This document shows positions 19,893 through 28,177 of a DNA stretch of 64,000 bases, in pieces. The stretch covers positions 930,001-994,000 of the forward strand of contig JANQAC010000001.1 of assembly GCA_024707255.1 (NCBI GenBank). The letters are read 5' to 3'. A program made the position numbers and the translations under genes. The stretch's first letter is position 1. Each line of letters begins with the position of its first letter. This DNA comes from Asticcacaulis sp. Lineage in GTDB: Bacteria; Pseudomonadota; Alphaproteobacteria; Caulobacterales; Caulobacteraceae. Under the pieces are notes generated by a model, which saw only the letters and a program-made list of their open reading frames with translations, had not been told where the DNA came from and did not search any database.

Positions 19893-19903
19893 AAAGTGCT
19901 CTG

Positions 19904-20086
19904 ATGGCCTCGCCCGGCAAGAAAGCCTATCCCTTGCGACTGCCGCCGGAAGTCCTGGCGGCAGTAGAACGCCTGGCCGCGTCCGAACTGCGCTCGACCA
20001 ATGCCCAGCTTGAAATGCTTCTGCGCGAAGCCCTGAAGAAACGCGGCGTCCGTCTGACACCGCCCGGCACAGACGACGATCATTGA
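19904..20086 (+). CDS. ribbon-helix-helix (Arc-type) small DNA-binding protein
   Basis: A 60-residue protein: KKAYPLRLPPEVLAAVERLA, then ASELRSTNAQLEMLLREALK and KRGVRLTP. The short strand YPLRLPPEV and two helices with RSTNAQLE are the Arc/MetJ-like fold. It has no toxin partner here; the upstream SPFH gene is its usual neighbour. It could regulate the SPFH operon, which is an inference. Confidence 0.8.
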   Translation: MASPGKKAYPLRLPPEVLAAVERLAASELRSTNAQLEMLLREALKKRGVRLTPPGTDDDH

Positions 20087-20135
20087 CTTGATCCTCATGG
20101 CGCGCTTAATCGGTACACCAATCCGGAGCCTGCCT

Positions 20136-20792
20136 ATGCCGCCTGTCATTACCGCTTTTGAACGCTCACCCGATGGCGGCCGGGGACTGGCCCGCGATAC
20201 GCGCGTGCGCTGGGCGCTGGAGGAAACCGGCCAGCCCTATGAGGTCCGTCATCTCTCCTTCGAGGCCATGAAACAGCCTGCGCACCTGGCGCGGCACCCT
20301 TTCGGCCAGATTCCCACCTATGAGTGCGGCGATCTTGTCCTGTTCGAGACCGGATCGATCGTCCTCCATATTGCCGAACGCCATCCGGGCCTGCTGCCGC
20401 AAGATTCCAATGCCCGCGCGCGGGCCATCACCTGGATGTTCGCCGCGACCAATACGGTGGAACCGCCGATCCTTGACCTGGTGACCGCCCGGATTATCGA
20501 ACGCGACAAACCCTGGGCCGAAGCACGCCTGCCCCTGGTTCAGGACCGCATCCGCGACCGGTTGAAGCCGCTGTCTGCCCGCCTGGGCGACGATGAGTGG
20601 CTCGATGGCGCCTTCAGCGCGGGCGATCTGATGATGGTGTCGGTCCTGCTCAGGCTGCGGCCATCGGGCCTGCTGGACGAATATCCGGGCCTGGCCGCCT
20701 ATGTGGCGCGCGGCGAGGCCAGGCCCGCCTACCAACGTGCGTTCGCGGCGCAAAAAGCGGACTTCGAAGCCGCACCCGGCAGGCAAACCTAA
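20136..20792 (+). CDS. glutathione S-transferase family protein
   Basis: A 218-residue cytoplasmic protein. The thioredoxin-like N-terminal domain (TRVRWALEETGQPYEVRHLS, GQIPTYECGDLVLFETGSIV) is followed by an all-helical domain with LIVDR-like SAGDLMMVSVLLRL. The motif around FETGSI supplies the gamma-glutamyl contact. ATG 20136 has GGAG upstream; longer in-frame starts lack one. The physiological substrate cannot be told from sequence. Convergent with the DUF2147 gene; the stops overlap. Confidence 0.88.
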   Translation: MPPVITAFERSPDGGRGLARDTRVRWALEETGQPYEVRHLSFEAMKQPAHLARHPFGQIPTYECGDLVLFETGSIVLHIAERHPGLLPQDSNARARAITWMFAATNTVEPPILDLVTARIIERDKPWAEARLPLVQDRIRDRLKPLSARLGDDEWLDGAFSAGDLMMVSVLLRLRPSGLLDEYPGLAAYVARGEARPAYQRAFAAQKADFEAAPGRQT

Positions 20793-21163
20793 CCCTCAAT
20801 CCGCGTCCAGTCGACGCCCTTGCAGATCAGGCCGCCCAGCACGCAGCCGGTCGTCGTCATGGTGTTTTCAGCCACCTGCATTTTCAGGCGGTAGTGCAGC
20901 TTTCGCTGCGGGTCGTAAGCCTTGCCGGTCCATTTGCCGTCGCCTTGGTCGGTGATCATCATGACCAGCCGGTCGCCGGTTTTTTCATCCTTCGTGCCCG
21001 GTCGTATCCAGGTGTTGACGGCGCAGATATCCTCGCCGCAGGGCGCGATGCGCACCCTTGCCTTGCCGTCTCCGCGCGCCCAGTCGCCCTGCGGCGACAT
21101 CGCCTGTGCAGAGGAGGTTATGCCCGCCAGGACGAGCCCGGCCATCAGGATTTTCAATCGCAT
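20789..21163 (-). CDS. DUF2147 family secreted protein
   Basis: A 124-residue periplasmic protein with signal peptide MRLKILMAGLVLAGITSSAQ (cleavage after AQA). The mature part begins MSPQGDWARGDGKARVRIAP, followed by CGEDICAVNTWIRPGTKDE, GKWTGKAYDPQRKLHYRLKM and a final CVLGGLICKGVDWTRI. This is the DUF2147 beta-barrel pattern. The role is unknown. Confidence 0.85.
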   Translation of the reverse strand: MRLKILMAGLVLAGITSSAQAMSPQGDWARGDGKARVRIAPCGEDICAVNTWIRPGTKDEKTGDRLVMMITDQGDGKWTGKAYDPQRKLHYRLKMQVAENTMTTTGCVLGGLICKGVDWTRIEG

Positions 21164-21294
21164 GAATCACTCCGGTTTTAGCCAGCCGTAAACAGATACG
21201 CCCGTAACCGCGCACCGGATCAGGACGCGATTTTTTCAGCCCGCGGTGAACCGGCGACGCGCGCCCTCCGTAAGCCTTGGCAGGTCACACGGAA

Positions 21295-22095
21295 ATGCCC
21301 ATGCTCCTGTCATCCAACCTTATCGTCCTGATCGGCCTCTTCGCCGGCATAAGCGCCATCATGATGGCGGCCACAGCCGTGCAACTGCTGACCGGCAAGA
21401 GCGGCTGGATAGATACGCTATGGACCTTCGCGGTCGGCGCCGGCGGGATCGCGGCGGCCCTTTTGCCGGCCGAAGGCGCCAATGACCTGCGCCGTATCTG
21501 CGTCGGCCTGCTGGTTGCCGTCTGGGCCCTGCGGCTGGGCCTGCATATCGCCGCGCGCACCCATGAAGGCGAGGACGATCCGCGCTACGCCGCCATAAAG
21601 GCCGATCACCCCAGGGACTGGCCAGTCTATCTCTTCGGCATGTTGCAGGCGCAAGCCATCGCCGCGTTTGTGCTTGTGGTGGCCGTGCGCTTCGCCGCTA
21701 TAAGTCCGGCGCCCTTTCCGGCCGCCACGGACCTGATCGGCATCGCCGTCCTGCTCATTGCCTTCATTGGCGAAGGCGTGGCCGATGGCCAGCTCCGCGC
21801 CTTTGGCAAGACGCACAAGAAGGCGGTGGCCGATATCGGCCTGTGGCGCTGGTCGCGCCATCCGAATTATTTCTTCGAGTGGCTGGGCTGGTGCGGCTGG
21901 GCAGTGATCGCGCTGTCCGGCCCGTTCGGCTGGCTGGCCGTGCTGGCGCCGGTGCAGATGTACATCCTGCTCGTTTACGTCTCCGGCATTCCGCCGCTCG
22001 AAAAACACATGCGCGAGACCCGCGGCCAGGCGTTTGATGATTACGCCGCCCGCACCTCCGCCTTCTTTCCCTTACCCCCAAAGAGCCGATCATGA
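21295..22095 (+). CDS. DUF1295 membrane protein (steroid 5-alpha-reductase-like)
   Basis: An integral membrane protein of about 266 residues with seven or so hydrophobic segments. The C-terminal half has the family signature LWRWSRHPNYFFEWLGW and a late SGIPPLEKHM followed by YAARTSAFFPLPP. The domain is shared with 3-oxo-5-alpha-steroid 4-dehydrogenases and isoprenylcysteine methyltransferases. The stop overlaps the start of the next gene (ATGA at 22092), and DUF1295 genes are usually next to CFA-synthase-type genes, so a joint role in fatty-acyl modification is likely. Start at ATG 21295; ATG 21301 is possible. Confidence 0.88.
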   Translation: MPMLLSSNLIVLIGLFAGISAIMMAATAVQLLTGKSGWIDTLWTFAVGAGGIAAALLPAEGANDLRRICVGLLVAVWALRLGLHIAARTHEGEDDPRYAAIKADHPRDWPVYLFGMLQAQAIAAFVLVVAVRFAAISPAPFPAATDLIGIAVLLIAFIGEGVADGQLRAFGKTHKKAVADIGLWRWSRHPNYFFEWLGWCGWAVIALSGPFGWLAVLAPVQMYILLVYVSGIPPLEKHMRETRGQAFDDYAARTSAFFPLPPKSRS

Positions 22096-23111
22096 ACCTC
22101 GCCACCACGCTTGCCGAACGCGCCCCCCTGCCGAACGCCGTGACCCTGGCCGCCATCGACTTTCTGGTCGGGCGCAGCAAGCGAAAGATCGCGCAATCCG
22201 CGCTCCCGGAAGAGGCATTCGTGGCCGCCATGAACGATTATCCGATCGCCGTCCATACCGCCGCGGCCAATGCGCAGCACTATGAAATCCCCGACCGCTT
22301 CTTCGGTTATATTCTGGGGGAGCGGCGCAAATATTCCTGCTGCTTCTACCCGTCGGACAACACCACGCTCGATGAGGCCGAGGTTCTGGCCCTGGAAGAG
22401 ACCTGCCGCCACGCCGACCTGAAGGACGGCCAGACCATCCTCGAACTGGGCTGCGGCTGGGGCTCGCTGTCGCTTTACATGGCCGAAACATATCCCAACG
22501 CCCGCATCATTTCGGTATCCAATTCGCAGTCCCAGCGCGACTATATCGAGCGCCAGGCCGTCCTGCGCAAACTGACCAACCTGACGGTCATCACCGCCGA
22601 CATGAACGATTTCACCACGCACCTGATGTTCGACCGCATCGTCAGCGTCGAGATGTTCGAGCACATGTCGAACTGGCGCGAACTGCTGGCGCGCGCCCGC
22701 ACCTGGCTGAAATCCAGCGGCTTTCTCTTCCTGCACGTCTTCACCTCGAAGACGCATTCCTACCGCTTCAATCATGAGGCAGACAGCGATGACTGGATCG
22801 GCAAGTACTTCTTCACCGGCGGCATCATGCCGGCGCAGGATCTGCCGCATCGCTTCCCTGACCTGTTCACGGTCGAGGCCGAATGGCGTTGGTCGGGCGA
22901 GCACTACCGCCGCACCGCCCTGGACTGGCTGGAAAATTTCGATGCCCACCAGGCGCAGATCGAACCGATCCTGAAATCCGTCTATGGCAAGGATGCGGGC
23001 CTGTGGCGCCGGCGCTGGCGGCTGTTTTTCCTGGCCACGGCCGGTTTGTGGGGCCATGCTGGCGGTTCGGAATGGGGCGTCGGCCATTATCGGTTGAGGC
23101 CGGTAGCATAG
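22092..23111 (+). CDS. cyclopropane-fatty-acyl-phospholipid synthase family methyltransferase
   Basis: A SAM-dependent enzyme of 339 residues acting on lipid acyl chains. Motif I is ILELGCGWGSLSLYMAE (about 119-135), with ISVSNSQSQRDYI, SVEMFEHMSNW and the CFAS-typical FLHVFTSKTHSYRF and YFFTGGIMPAQDLP. The hinge YSCCFYPSDNTTLDEAE matches the CFAS family substrate region. It is translationally coupled to the DUF1295 gene. It could be a cyclopropane synthase or a related fatty-acid methylase. Confidence 0.88.
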   Translation: MNLATTLAERAPLPNAVTLAAIDFLVGRSKRKIAQSALPEEAFVAAMNDYPIAVHTAAANAQHYEIPDRFFGYILGERRKYSCCFYPSDNTTLDEAEVLALEETCRHADLKDGQTILELGCGWGSLSLYMAETYPNARIISVSNSQSQRDYIERQAVLRKLTNLTVITADMNDFTTHLMFDRIVSVEMFEHMSNWRELLARARTWLKSSGFLFLHVFTSKTHSYRFNHEADSDDWIGKYFFTGGIMPAQDLPHRFPDLFTVEAEWRWSGEHYRRTALDWLENFDAHQAQIEPILKSVYGKDAGLWRRRWRLFFLATAGLWGHAGGSEWGVGHYRLRPVA

Positions 23112-23119
23112 ACTTCCTT

Positions 23120-23255
23120 CTCCTCCCCTGCAAAGCGGGGGAGGTATCGAGCAAGGCCATTAGGCCGCGTCGAGACGGAGGGGGCCTAATAACATTGGAA
23201 AGCCCCCTCCGTCGCCGACTTCGCGGCGCCACCTCCCCGCTTCGCAGGGGAGGAG
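23120..23255. repeat. family-B nested palindromic repeat, complete copy
   Basis: The outer arms (23120-23145 and 23231-23255) are each a hairpin of CTCCCC and GGGGAG type and are also complementary to one another. Inside them GACGGAGGGGGC (23174-23185) pairs with GCCCCCTCCGTC (23202-23213), followed by a GCCGACTTCGCGGC hairpin. Other copies lie at 52522-52690 and 58776-58857. It separates the convergent CFAS and GH130 genes. Confidence 0.8.
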
Positions 23256-23260
23256 ATATC

Positions 23261-24418
23261 TTAGTTAATGCCCTGCTCACTCAGGGCTTCCGCTTTCGCC
23301 TCGGTAAAAACCGACTTCGGAACATGGGTGATCCGGCAGGCCAGGTCGCCCTCACCCGACGCCACGATATAATGATCACCGCCATCGACAATCCCGGTCG
23401 TAAACACCACGTCGCGGATATAGACTTGGTCCTCGATCGGTCGAGTCAGCTCCGCATTTGCCTCGATCAGCGGCACGTGACTGGTGCGAAGTATCCGGCC
23501 CGGATCGTCCCTGTCCAGCAGCGACCAGTAGGTGCGATAGATGCCTATGATTTCCTTTGGCTCGACGCCGTGCCACAGGCTGAGCCAGCCCTCCGGCGTG
23601 AGAATCGGCGGGGTGCCGCCGCCCATGCGCGCTGTCGCCACGGTGCCGGAATGCGGGCGAATGCCCGGCCTGCGGCAGGGTTTCCAATAGAGCCCATCCT
23701 TTGACGAAGCCAGGTTGATCGAAGGCCCGGCGCGCCATTCACTGCCCGGCGGATAGGCGAAATAGAGATCACCGAGCGGCCGCGTCTGCGCCCAGTATTC
23801 GCCACCGACCTTGCCCTCGAAGATCAGCATGTCCTTGTTCTGGTGATCGAGCACAATATCTTCGAACACCCAGTCGAGACCATTTTGCGAACTGTAGAGC
23901 GTGGTCGATTGCCGCTCCGGGCTGATCGAACAGGTGGTCATCAGGAAACGGCCATCCACCCGCGATATACGCGGGTCTTCTATGCCGTAGCACTGCAGGC
24001 TGTTTTCCGGCGCCACCGCCTTGTCATAGTGCATGGCAATGACCTCAAGCCCATCCGGCGACAGCTCGACCGGCAGGAACCACGACAGCGAGGTCAGGGC
24101 GATGATCCGCCAGCCCCCGCCACGCAGTTTGAAGACCCGCGGATCGGCCGTATCGACCAGGTCCAGCGGCCACGGATCGAGCCCGTACCGCCCCTCGTCC
24201 CAGCGGATGGAATGGACATGATTATCGAAGATCGGCGTCCGCAGCGCTTCGGCGACGCGCACCATCATCAGCAGGTTGCCATTGGCCAGCCGGGTCAAGC
24301 CGGGATTGAAGGCGCCCAGCACATAGGTTTCGGCCTTTAAATGCCCAGCCAGGGGCGAGCGCGACAGGTCGATATCGTCCGGCGTCAGGATTAGCCGGTC
24401 AATGTCATATCGGCTCAC
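23261..24418 (-). CDS. glycoside hydrolase family 130 (mannoside phosphorylase-like)
   Basis: A 385-residue five-bladed beta-propeller enzyme of the GH130 type, which phosphorolyses or hydrolyses beta-mannosidic bonds. Visible signatures: GAFNPGLTRLANGNLLMMVR, YGIEDPRISRVDGRFLMTTC (with the catalytic aspartate of EDPR), MLIFEGKVGGEYWAQTRPLG and MGGGTPPILTPEGWLSLWHG. The start is GTG 24418, overlapping the upstream stop as GTGA. The acceptor sugar cannot be assigned. Confidence 0.88.
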   Translation of the reverse strand: MSRYDIDRLILTPDDIDLSRSPLAGHLKAETYVLGAFNPGLTRLANGNLLMMVRVAEALRTPIFDNHVHSIRWDEGRYGLDPWPLDLVDTADPRVFKLRGGGWRIIALTSLSWFLPVELSPDGLEVIAMHYDKAVAPENSLQCYGIEDPRISRVDGRFLMTTCSISPERQSTTLYSSQNGLDWVFEDIVLDHQNKDMLIFEGKVGGEYWAQTRPLGDLYFAYPPGSEWRAGPSINLASSKDGLYWKPCRRPGIRPHSGTVATARMGGGTPPILTPEGWLSLWHGVEPKEIIGIYRTYWSLLDRDDPGRILRTSHVPLIEANAELTRPIEDQVYIRDVVFTTGIVDGGDHYIVASGEGDLACRITHVPKSVFTEAKAEALSEQGIN

Positions 24419-24717
24419 CGCACCGGCCCTGTATCATCGGCGATCGGGGTTTCGCGCTCAATGGCGAGCAGGTCTTCGTCGGTGTCATGCACCGCCACCG
24501 CGCCCTCTTCCGGCATGTCGGCGGCATCGATATCGAGCGCGGCGCCGCTGTGCAGATGGTGGCTATCGTCAATGCCGGTCGGCACATATTCCGAGCCGTG
24601 CCGTTCGCGGTTTTCCGGCGTAAACGGCAGGCCGGCGGCATCGGTCAGGGTGGTTTCACCGGGCTTCAGCACGCTGTCGCGCGCCAGCCCTTTCGAAGTG
24701 GTTACGGTCATGGTCAT
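24415..24717 (-). CDS. acidic hypothetical protein coupled to the GH130 gene
   Basis: A 100-residue soluble, Asp/Glu-rich protein: LKPGETTLTDAAGLPFTPEN, GSEYVPTGIDDSHHLHSG, then an acidic C-terminus with EGAVAVHDTDEDLLAIER. No known domain or signal is seen. The GTGA overlap with the GH130 start ties the two functionally. It lies 59 bases after the TPR-like gene, in the same direction. Confidence 0.65.
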   Translation of the reverse strand: MTMTVTTSKGLARDSVLKPGETTLTDAAGLPFTPENRERHGSEYVPTGIDDSHHLHSGAALDIDAADMPEEGAVAVHDTDEDLLAIERETPIADDTGPVR

Positions 24718-24776
24718 GTCCTCCTGTGCGCCCCGCCGGAATCTTCCGGCAAAAACGCATCAAGGGACAATATGTT

Positions 24777-26118
24777 TTACGCCTGTTCGCGCACGCGATC
24801 GAGCTGGGCCTGCGCGCCCTTAGAGAGGCTTTTCAGATGCTGCTCGTCGAAGATTTCCAGCGCCGCTTCCAGGGCATAGGCGGCTTCGGCGCGTTCCATC
24901 ATGAAGCCGGTGATATCGCCGCGCGCCACATAGAGCCGCGCCAGATTGGTTTGCAGGATCGCCCAGCCGACCGGATCATGCTCCGGCTTGCAGGCGCGCA
25001 GTTCAGCCTTGAAATCGGCCTCGGCCTGATCGAGCGACTGGAGATCGCCCTTCAGTTCGGCGTGTTTGGCCAGGCAGGCGGCGCGGTTGTTGATCAGTTG
25101 CCCGCGTAGCGACAGGCCCTTTTGCAGCGGCCGCTTCAGCGCCAGGTCATAGACCTGCATGGCCTTTTCGTAGATCTGTTGATTGAGCGTCAGTTCGGCC
25201 AGGGCCTGCAAGCCCATGGCCAGGGCCTGCTTGTGCGCCACCCAGTCCAGCGGCGAATGTTCGAAATCAACCGGTTCTTCCTCTGTGCTGAGCAGTGAAA
25301 TACCTTCGGAGATGATGCCCGGATTGCCCTCGATCTCGCCTTTCCATACCATGGCCATACCCAGGCGCAGATTGACTCGCGACCAGGTGACCGGCTCATA
25401 GGCCGGATCGAAGCGCGCCTGCAGCGCTTCAAAGTCCTTGATCACCGCCGCCATCAGCGACGGATCGCAACGATCCAGCCCCACCAGGGTCAGCAGGTCA
25501 GCGCGTTCATAACGCGCCTGCGCGGCCTCGATCTTGTCGGCGGCGGCATGGGTCTGCTGCACGCGCTTGTCGGCGCGCTCCACGGCGCGATCGATATGGG
25601 ACATGGCCAGCAGGGCCAGTTCTAGGTCTTCGCCGACGCCCTGCTTCACCGCCAAACGGGCGGCCAGTTGCGCCTCCACGCGGTTGAAACGGGCGCGAAT
25701 GGCTTCATCGTCCTGAATGGCGGCGCGGCCCCCGGCCAGCAGGTCCTCTGCAGAGGTCAGCAGGTCGTGGGTTTCGTAAAGATCGGAAGACAGGATGCAG
25801 GTCTGGGCCTGTTCCAGGGCGGCGATGGCGGCCTCGGCGGCGGTTTTGGCTTCCTTGCCGGCGTTTTTCGGCGGCGGAGGCGGCACGGCGCAGCGCCACC
25901 GGATCACCGGTGCGGCGGCCATATTCGCGCCAGACCTGGGCGGCTTCGAGATAGGGGGCAAAGCGGTTCTTGGTCGAGACCCGGCCGCCTTCGATATCGA
26001 GCTGGCGCCCTTGCGTGATCAGCAGTTGCAGGTTCATCAGCTCGTACAGGCTGGGATCGGAATCGATCCGGCCGTGGTTACGAAAGATGCGCCTCAGTTC
26101 ACGGCCAAATTCAAACAT
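24777..26118 (-). CDS. TPR-like helical repeat protein, frameshifted as read
   Basis: The start at 26118 gives MFEFGRELRRIF, VSTKNRFAPYLEAAQVWREY and RTGDPVALRRAASAAEK. At the T-run 25864-25868 one missing base shifts the frame, after which the protein continues NAGKEAKTAAEAAIAALEQA to 24777. Restored length is about 446 residues, nearly all alpha-helical, with TPR-like pairs such as NLRLGMAMVWKGEIEGNPGI and AILQTNLARLYVARGD. The same architecture occurs in other Caulobacteraceae as a hypothetical protein. Likely cytoplasmic scaffold; function unknown. Confidence 0.72.
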
Positions 26119-26243
26119 CGCTTGTCCATCGCTTCCGAAGCGAAAAGCGTATCAGGACGATACGCTCCGTTCGGCGGTAAATGGACATTTGCAAAGGAAG
26201 TGCCGGAAGCAGTGGATAAGGACGGTTTATCCACCATACGCAT

Positions 26244-26311
26244 CTTATACCTCCCCGACTTGTCGGGGAGGGGGACCGCCGCGCGCTTGCGCGGTGGTGG
26301 TGGGGTTTCTT
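26244..26311. repeat. family-A palindromic repeat, well-preserved copy
   Basis: TATACCTCCCC-GACTTGTC-GGGGAGGGGGACC, then hairpin GCCGCGCGC-TT-GCGCGG, then GGTGGTGGGGTTTCTT. This is the clearest copy of the family. It lies in the 304-bp gap 26119-26422 between the TPR-like and SHOCT genes; nothing else was recognised in that gap. Confidence 0.8.
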
Positions 26312-26422
26312 GATTTTACCGCCCGATCCAGCGCGGTAAACCCTCATCACTCCGCCCGATTTCGCTGCTGCGACGTTTCTTCCAGGTTCTTATTCGACGT
26401 AACCATAGCGACAGAACCATCT

Positions 26423-27187
26423 TTACTGCTTTAGCATCCAGACCAGGGCAATCTGCGACGACATGGCTTTAGCAAACATTACAGAATCCTTTTGCATCAG
26501 TTTGTCGCGGATTTTAACAAATTCGGCCTCGTCAATGACGCCTTCCTCTTTCAGAGACTTCCATTTGATCAGTTCATCGGCAACCGAATATGTCGTAAGC
26601 GCATCTCTTGCCATAATAGGCGGGGATTTATCTTCTTTTTGTTTTGGCTTCTTACGGTTGATCGCTTCGTGCATTTTATCAAATTGGCGGTTCAGAGGAT
26701 CAGCCCATCTAAACTTTAAGAGAACGACGGGGACTATTGCCAGTAGCGCGATCAAGCCTCCGACACGACTTTCCATGACATGTTCGTCAACTATCGATGT
26801 GGCCCATTGATACCGATTATTGGCATCGACCTGTTCGCTAAGACGACTATCAGCTTCTGACCCGTATTTCAGGTGGAGGTCTAATGGAGAAAGGTAATAA
26901 TCAGCGCTCAAATTTGGATTGGCTGGAACATTAGCACTTGCTTGTTCAGCCGCGCTATATTCCATAATGGACCATATACCAACACCTAGCGCCCCTATCA
27001 CACACAACGTTTGCATAAGCTTTGTTGTTGTTTTTATGAAGTTTCTATTGCCCGTCATCAGCGCCGCAATTAGACCCCCAAATAAAAGCAAAGGCGGCAG
27101 GACAATCGGGAGACTCAATAATATTAATGCTCCCATTGCCAAAATCGTAATGGCATCCCCTGTACCGTCCTTTTTTATTTCATCCAT
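26423..27187 (-). CDS. AT-rich gene for a membrane protein with C-terminal SHOCT domain
   Basis: A 254-residue protein with membrane segments at about 14-44 (AITILAMGALILLSLPIVLP on), 56-75 and 140-160, and a cytoplasmic C-terminal part with YSVADELIKWKSLKEEGVID and EAEFVKIRDKLM, the SHOCT short helical hairpin found on many bacterial membrane proteins. Base composition is AT-rich relative to the core genes. The role is unknown. It is followed upstream by the BrnTA pair in the same direction. Confidence 0.72.
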   Translation of the reverse strand: MDEIKKDGTGDAITILAMGALILLSLPIVLPPLLLFGGLIAALMTGNRNFIKTTTKLMQTLCVIGALGVGIWSIMEYSAAEQASANVPANPNLSADYYLSPLDLHLKYGSEADSRLSEQVDANNRYQWATSIVDEHVMESRVGGLIALLAIVPVVLLKFRWADPLNRQFDKMHEAINRKKPKQKEDKSPPIMARDALTTYSVADELIKWKSLKEEGVIDEAEFVKIRDKLMQKDSVMFAKAMSSQIALVWMLKQ

Positions 27188-27283
27188 TTCGCTACCCTAA
27201 ACAGCCTAATCTCCACATCTTTTAGAGACAGCGTCAGAAATTTCAATGTGAAATAGAAATGAAAGCGGATTTCGGATAAACGG

Positions 27284-27616
27284 CTATTTCTTGTGGTCGA
27301 AAGCCTGCGCATCCGGTTCATGGAGCGACCTTGGGACCGACACCGGTTCAGCCTCGGCTATCCGGCGCAAAGCGGCATTGATCCGGCCCTGCCAACCGGC
27401 ACCAGCCGCCTTGAAATGATCAAGCACTACCTGATCGAGCCGGATGGAAATGGCGACTTTCTTGGGCGGATAACGACCGATAAAAGCATAGGGTTCCAAT
27501 TCGGCCCACTCTTCTTCGGTGAGGTAGCCGGAATCAGGATCGGCCATGGCTGCCGCTGTAACGATAGCGTCCTCTTCCGGCGTAAGGGAAATATGATCAG
27601 GTTTTAACTTGGGCAT
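27284..27616 (-). CDS. brnA: BrnA-family antitoxin
   Basis: Antitoxin of a type II system, 110 residues. N-terminal LTPEEDAIVTAAAMADPDSG and LTEEEWAELEPYAFIGRYPP are followed by the ribbon-helix-helix part KKVAISIRLDQVVLDHFKAA and WQGRINAALRRI. Type II RHH antitoxins bind their own promoter, here very probably the twin palindromes at 27873-27919. The start lies inside the brnT 3' end (13-bp overlap), the usual toxin-first order of brnTA. Confidence 0.87.
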   Translation of the reverse strand: MPKLKPDHISLTPEEDAIVTAAAMADPDSGYLTEEEWAELEPYAFIGRYPPKKVAISIRLDQVVLDHFKAAGAGWQGRINAALRRIAEAEPVSVPRSLHEPDAQAFDHKK

Positions 27617-27870
27617 ATTTTTTTGTCCTCGCGTGGATTGGCTTTGCGCAAACCGATAATGCGCCTAGTGTCGCCCCGGTCTGTATAAACGCTGACATAA
27701 AGTCGGGAACCAATATAGCCCACGGCAATAAAGCGTTCTTCACCATAGTCGAAGCGGGTGTCGGGGATTGTATAGGCTCCGTCCCACTCGAACCGCTCCG
27801 CCAAGGCGAGCGAGCAACCATGCTTCTCGATATTGGTGCGGTCCTTGGCAGGATCGAAGTCGATCTTCAT
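27604..27870 (-). CDS. brnT: BrnT-family ribonuclease toxin
   Basis: An 88-residue RelE-fold-related mRNA-cleaving toxin. KIDFDPAKDRTNIEKHGCSL, then GEERFIAVGYIGSRLYVSVY and RRIIGLRKANPRE match BrnT, including the paired arginines and the R-K-A-N-x-R-E end. Active toxin is held by BrnA encoded just downstream. The start is three bases from the first operator palindrome. Confidence 0.88.
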   Translation of the reverse strand: MKIDFDPAKDRTNIEKHGCSLALAERFEWDGAYTIPDTRFDYGEERFIAVGYIGSRLYVSVYTDRGDTRRIIGLRKANPREDKKICPS

Positions 27871-27872
27871 GC

Positions 27873-27919
27873 AAATTGTATATACAATTTATCCGCCAAG
27901 TCAAATTGTATATACAATT
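27873..27919 (-). promoter_or_regulatory. twin operators of the brnTA operon
   Basis: The perfect 18-bp palindrome AAATTGTATATACAATTT (27873-27890) and a second copy, AATTGTATATACAATT (27904-27919), have centres exactly 30 bp apart, about three helical turns. They sit directly upstream of brnT, as expected for cooperative binding of two BrnA dimers or tetramers. Confidence 0.85.
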
Positions 27920-27927
27920 CGTTTGAG

Positions 27928-27979
27928 CCGCGCTTTTGTCCGCTGGAAATACACATCGGGGAAGCGTTCGGAGACACAG
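27928..27979 (-). pseudogene. orphan copy of the prfC 3' end
   Basis: Read leftwards this gives VSERFPDVYFQRTKAR, against VSERFPDVSFQRTKER at the end of PrfC, without a stop codon. It lies about 1 kb beyond the real prfC end, with the Sel1 and small-membrane-protein genes between the two copies. It is a remnant, not a gene. Confidence 0.78.
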
Positions 27980-27996
27980 CTTAAAATAATAAATCT

Positions 27997-28173
27997 CTAA
28001 TTTTTGTGCTTAGGTTTTGTGAACCATGCCGCGAGACCTGATATTAATAAAATTGGGCCGCCAACATAAGTCACATAGACCCCAACATAAGAAACGGTTG
28101 CCCAAATAATTAGGTATATTGCCAGAGTAATCCAAAAAATTGCTGAGGCTTTGCCGTGAACCCAATTCCTCAT
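27997..28173 (-). CDS. 58-residue small membrane protein
   Basis: ATG 28173 to TAG 27997: MRNWVHGKASAIFWITLAIY, then LIIWATVSYVGVYVTYVGGP and ILLISGLAAWFTKPKHKN. Two hydrophobic segments with a basic tail make a hairpin inner-membrane protein plausible. It is AT-rich like the Sel1 gene, whose stop lies 4 bases upstream, so they form one transcript. Unknown function; it is below the size at which automatic callers often stop. Confidence 0.6.
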   Translation of the reverse strand: MRNWVHGKASAIFWITLAIYLIIWATVSYVGVYVTYVGGPILLISGLAAWFTKPKHKN

Positions 28174-28177
28174 TTTA

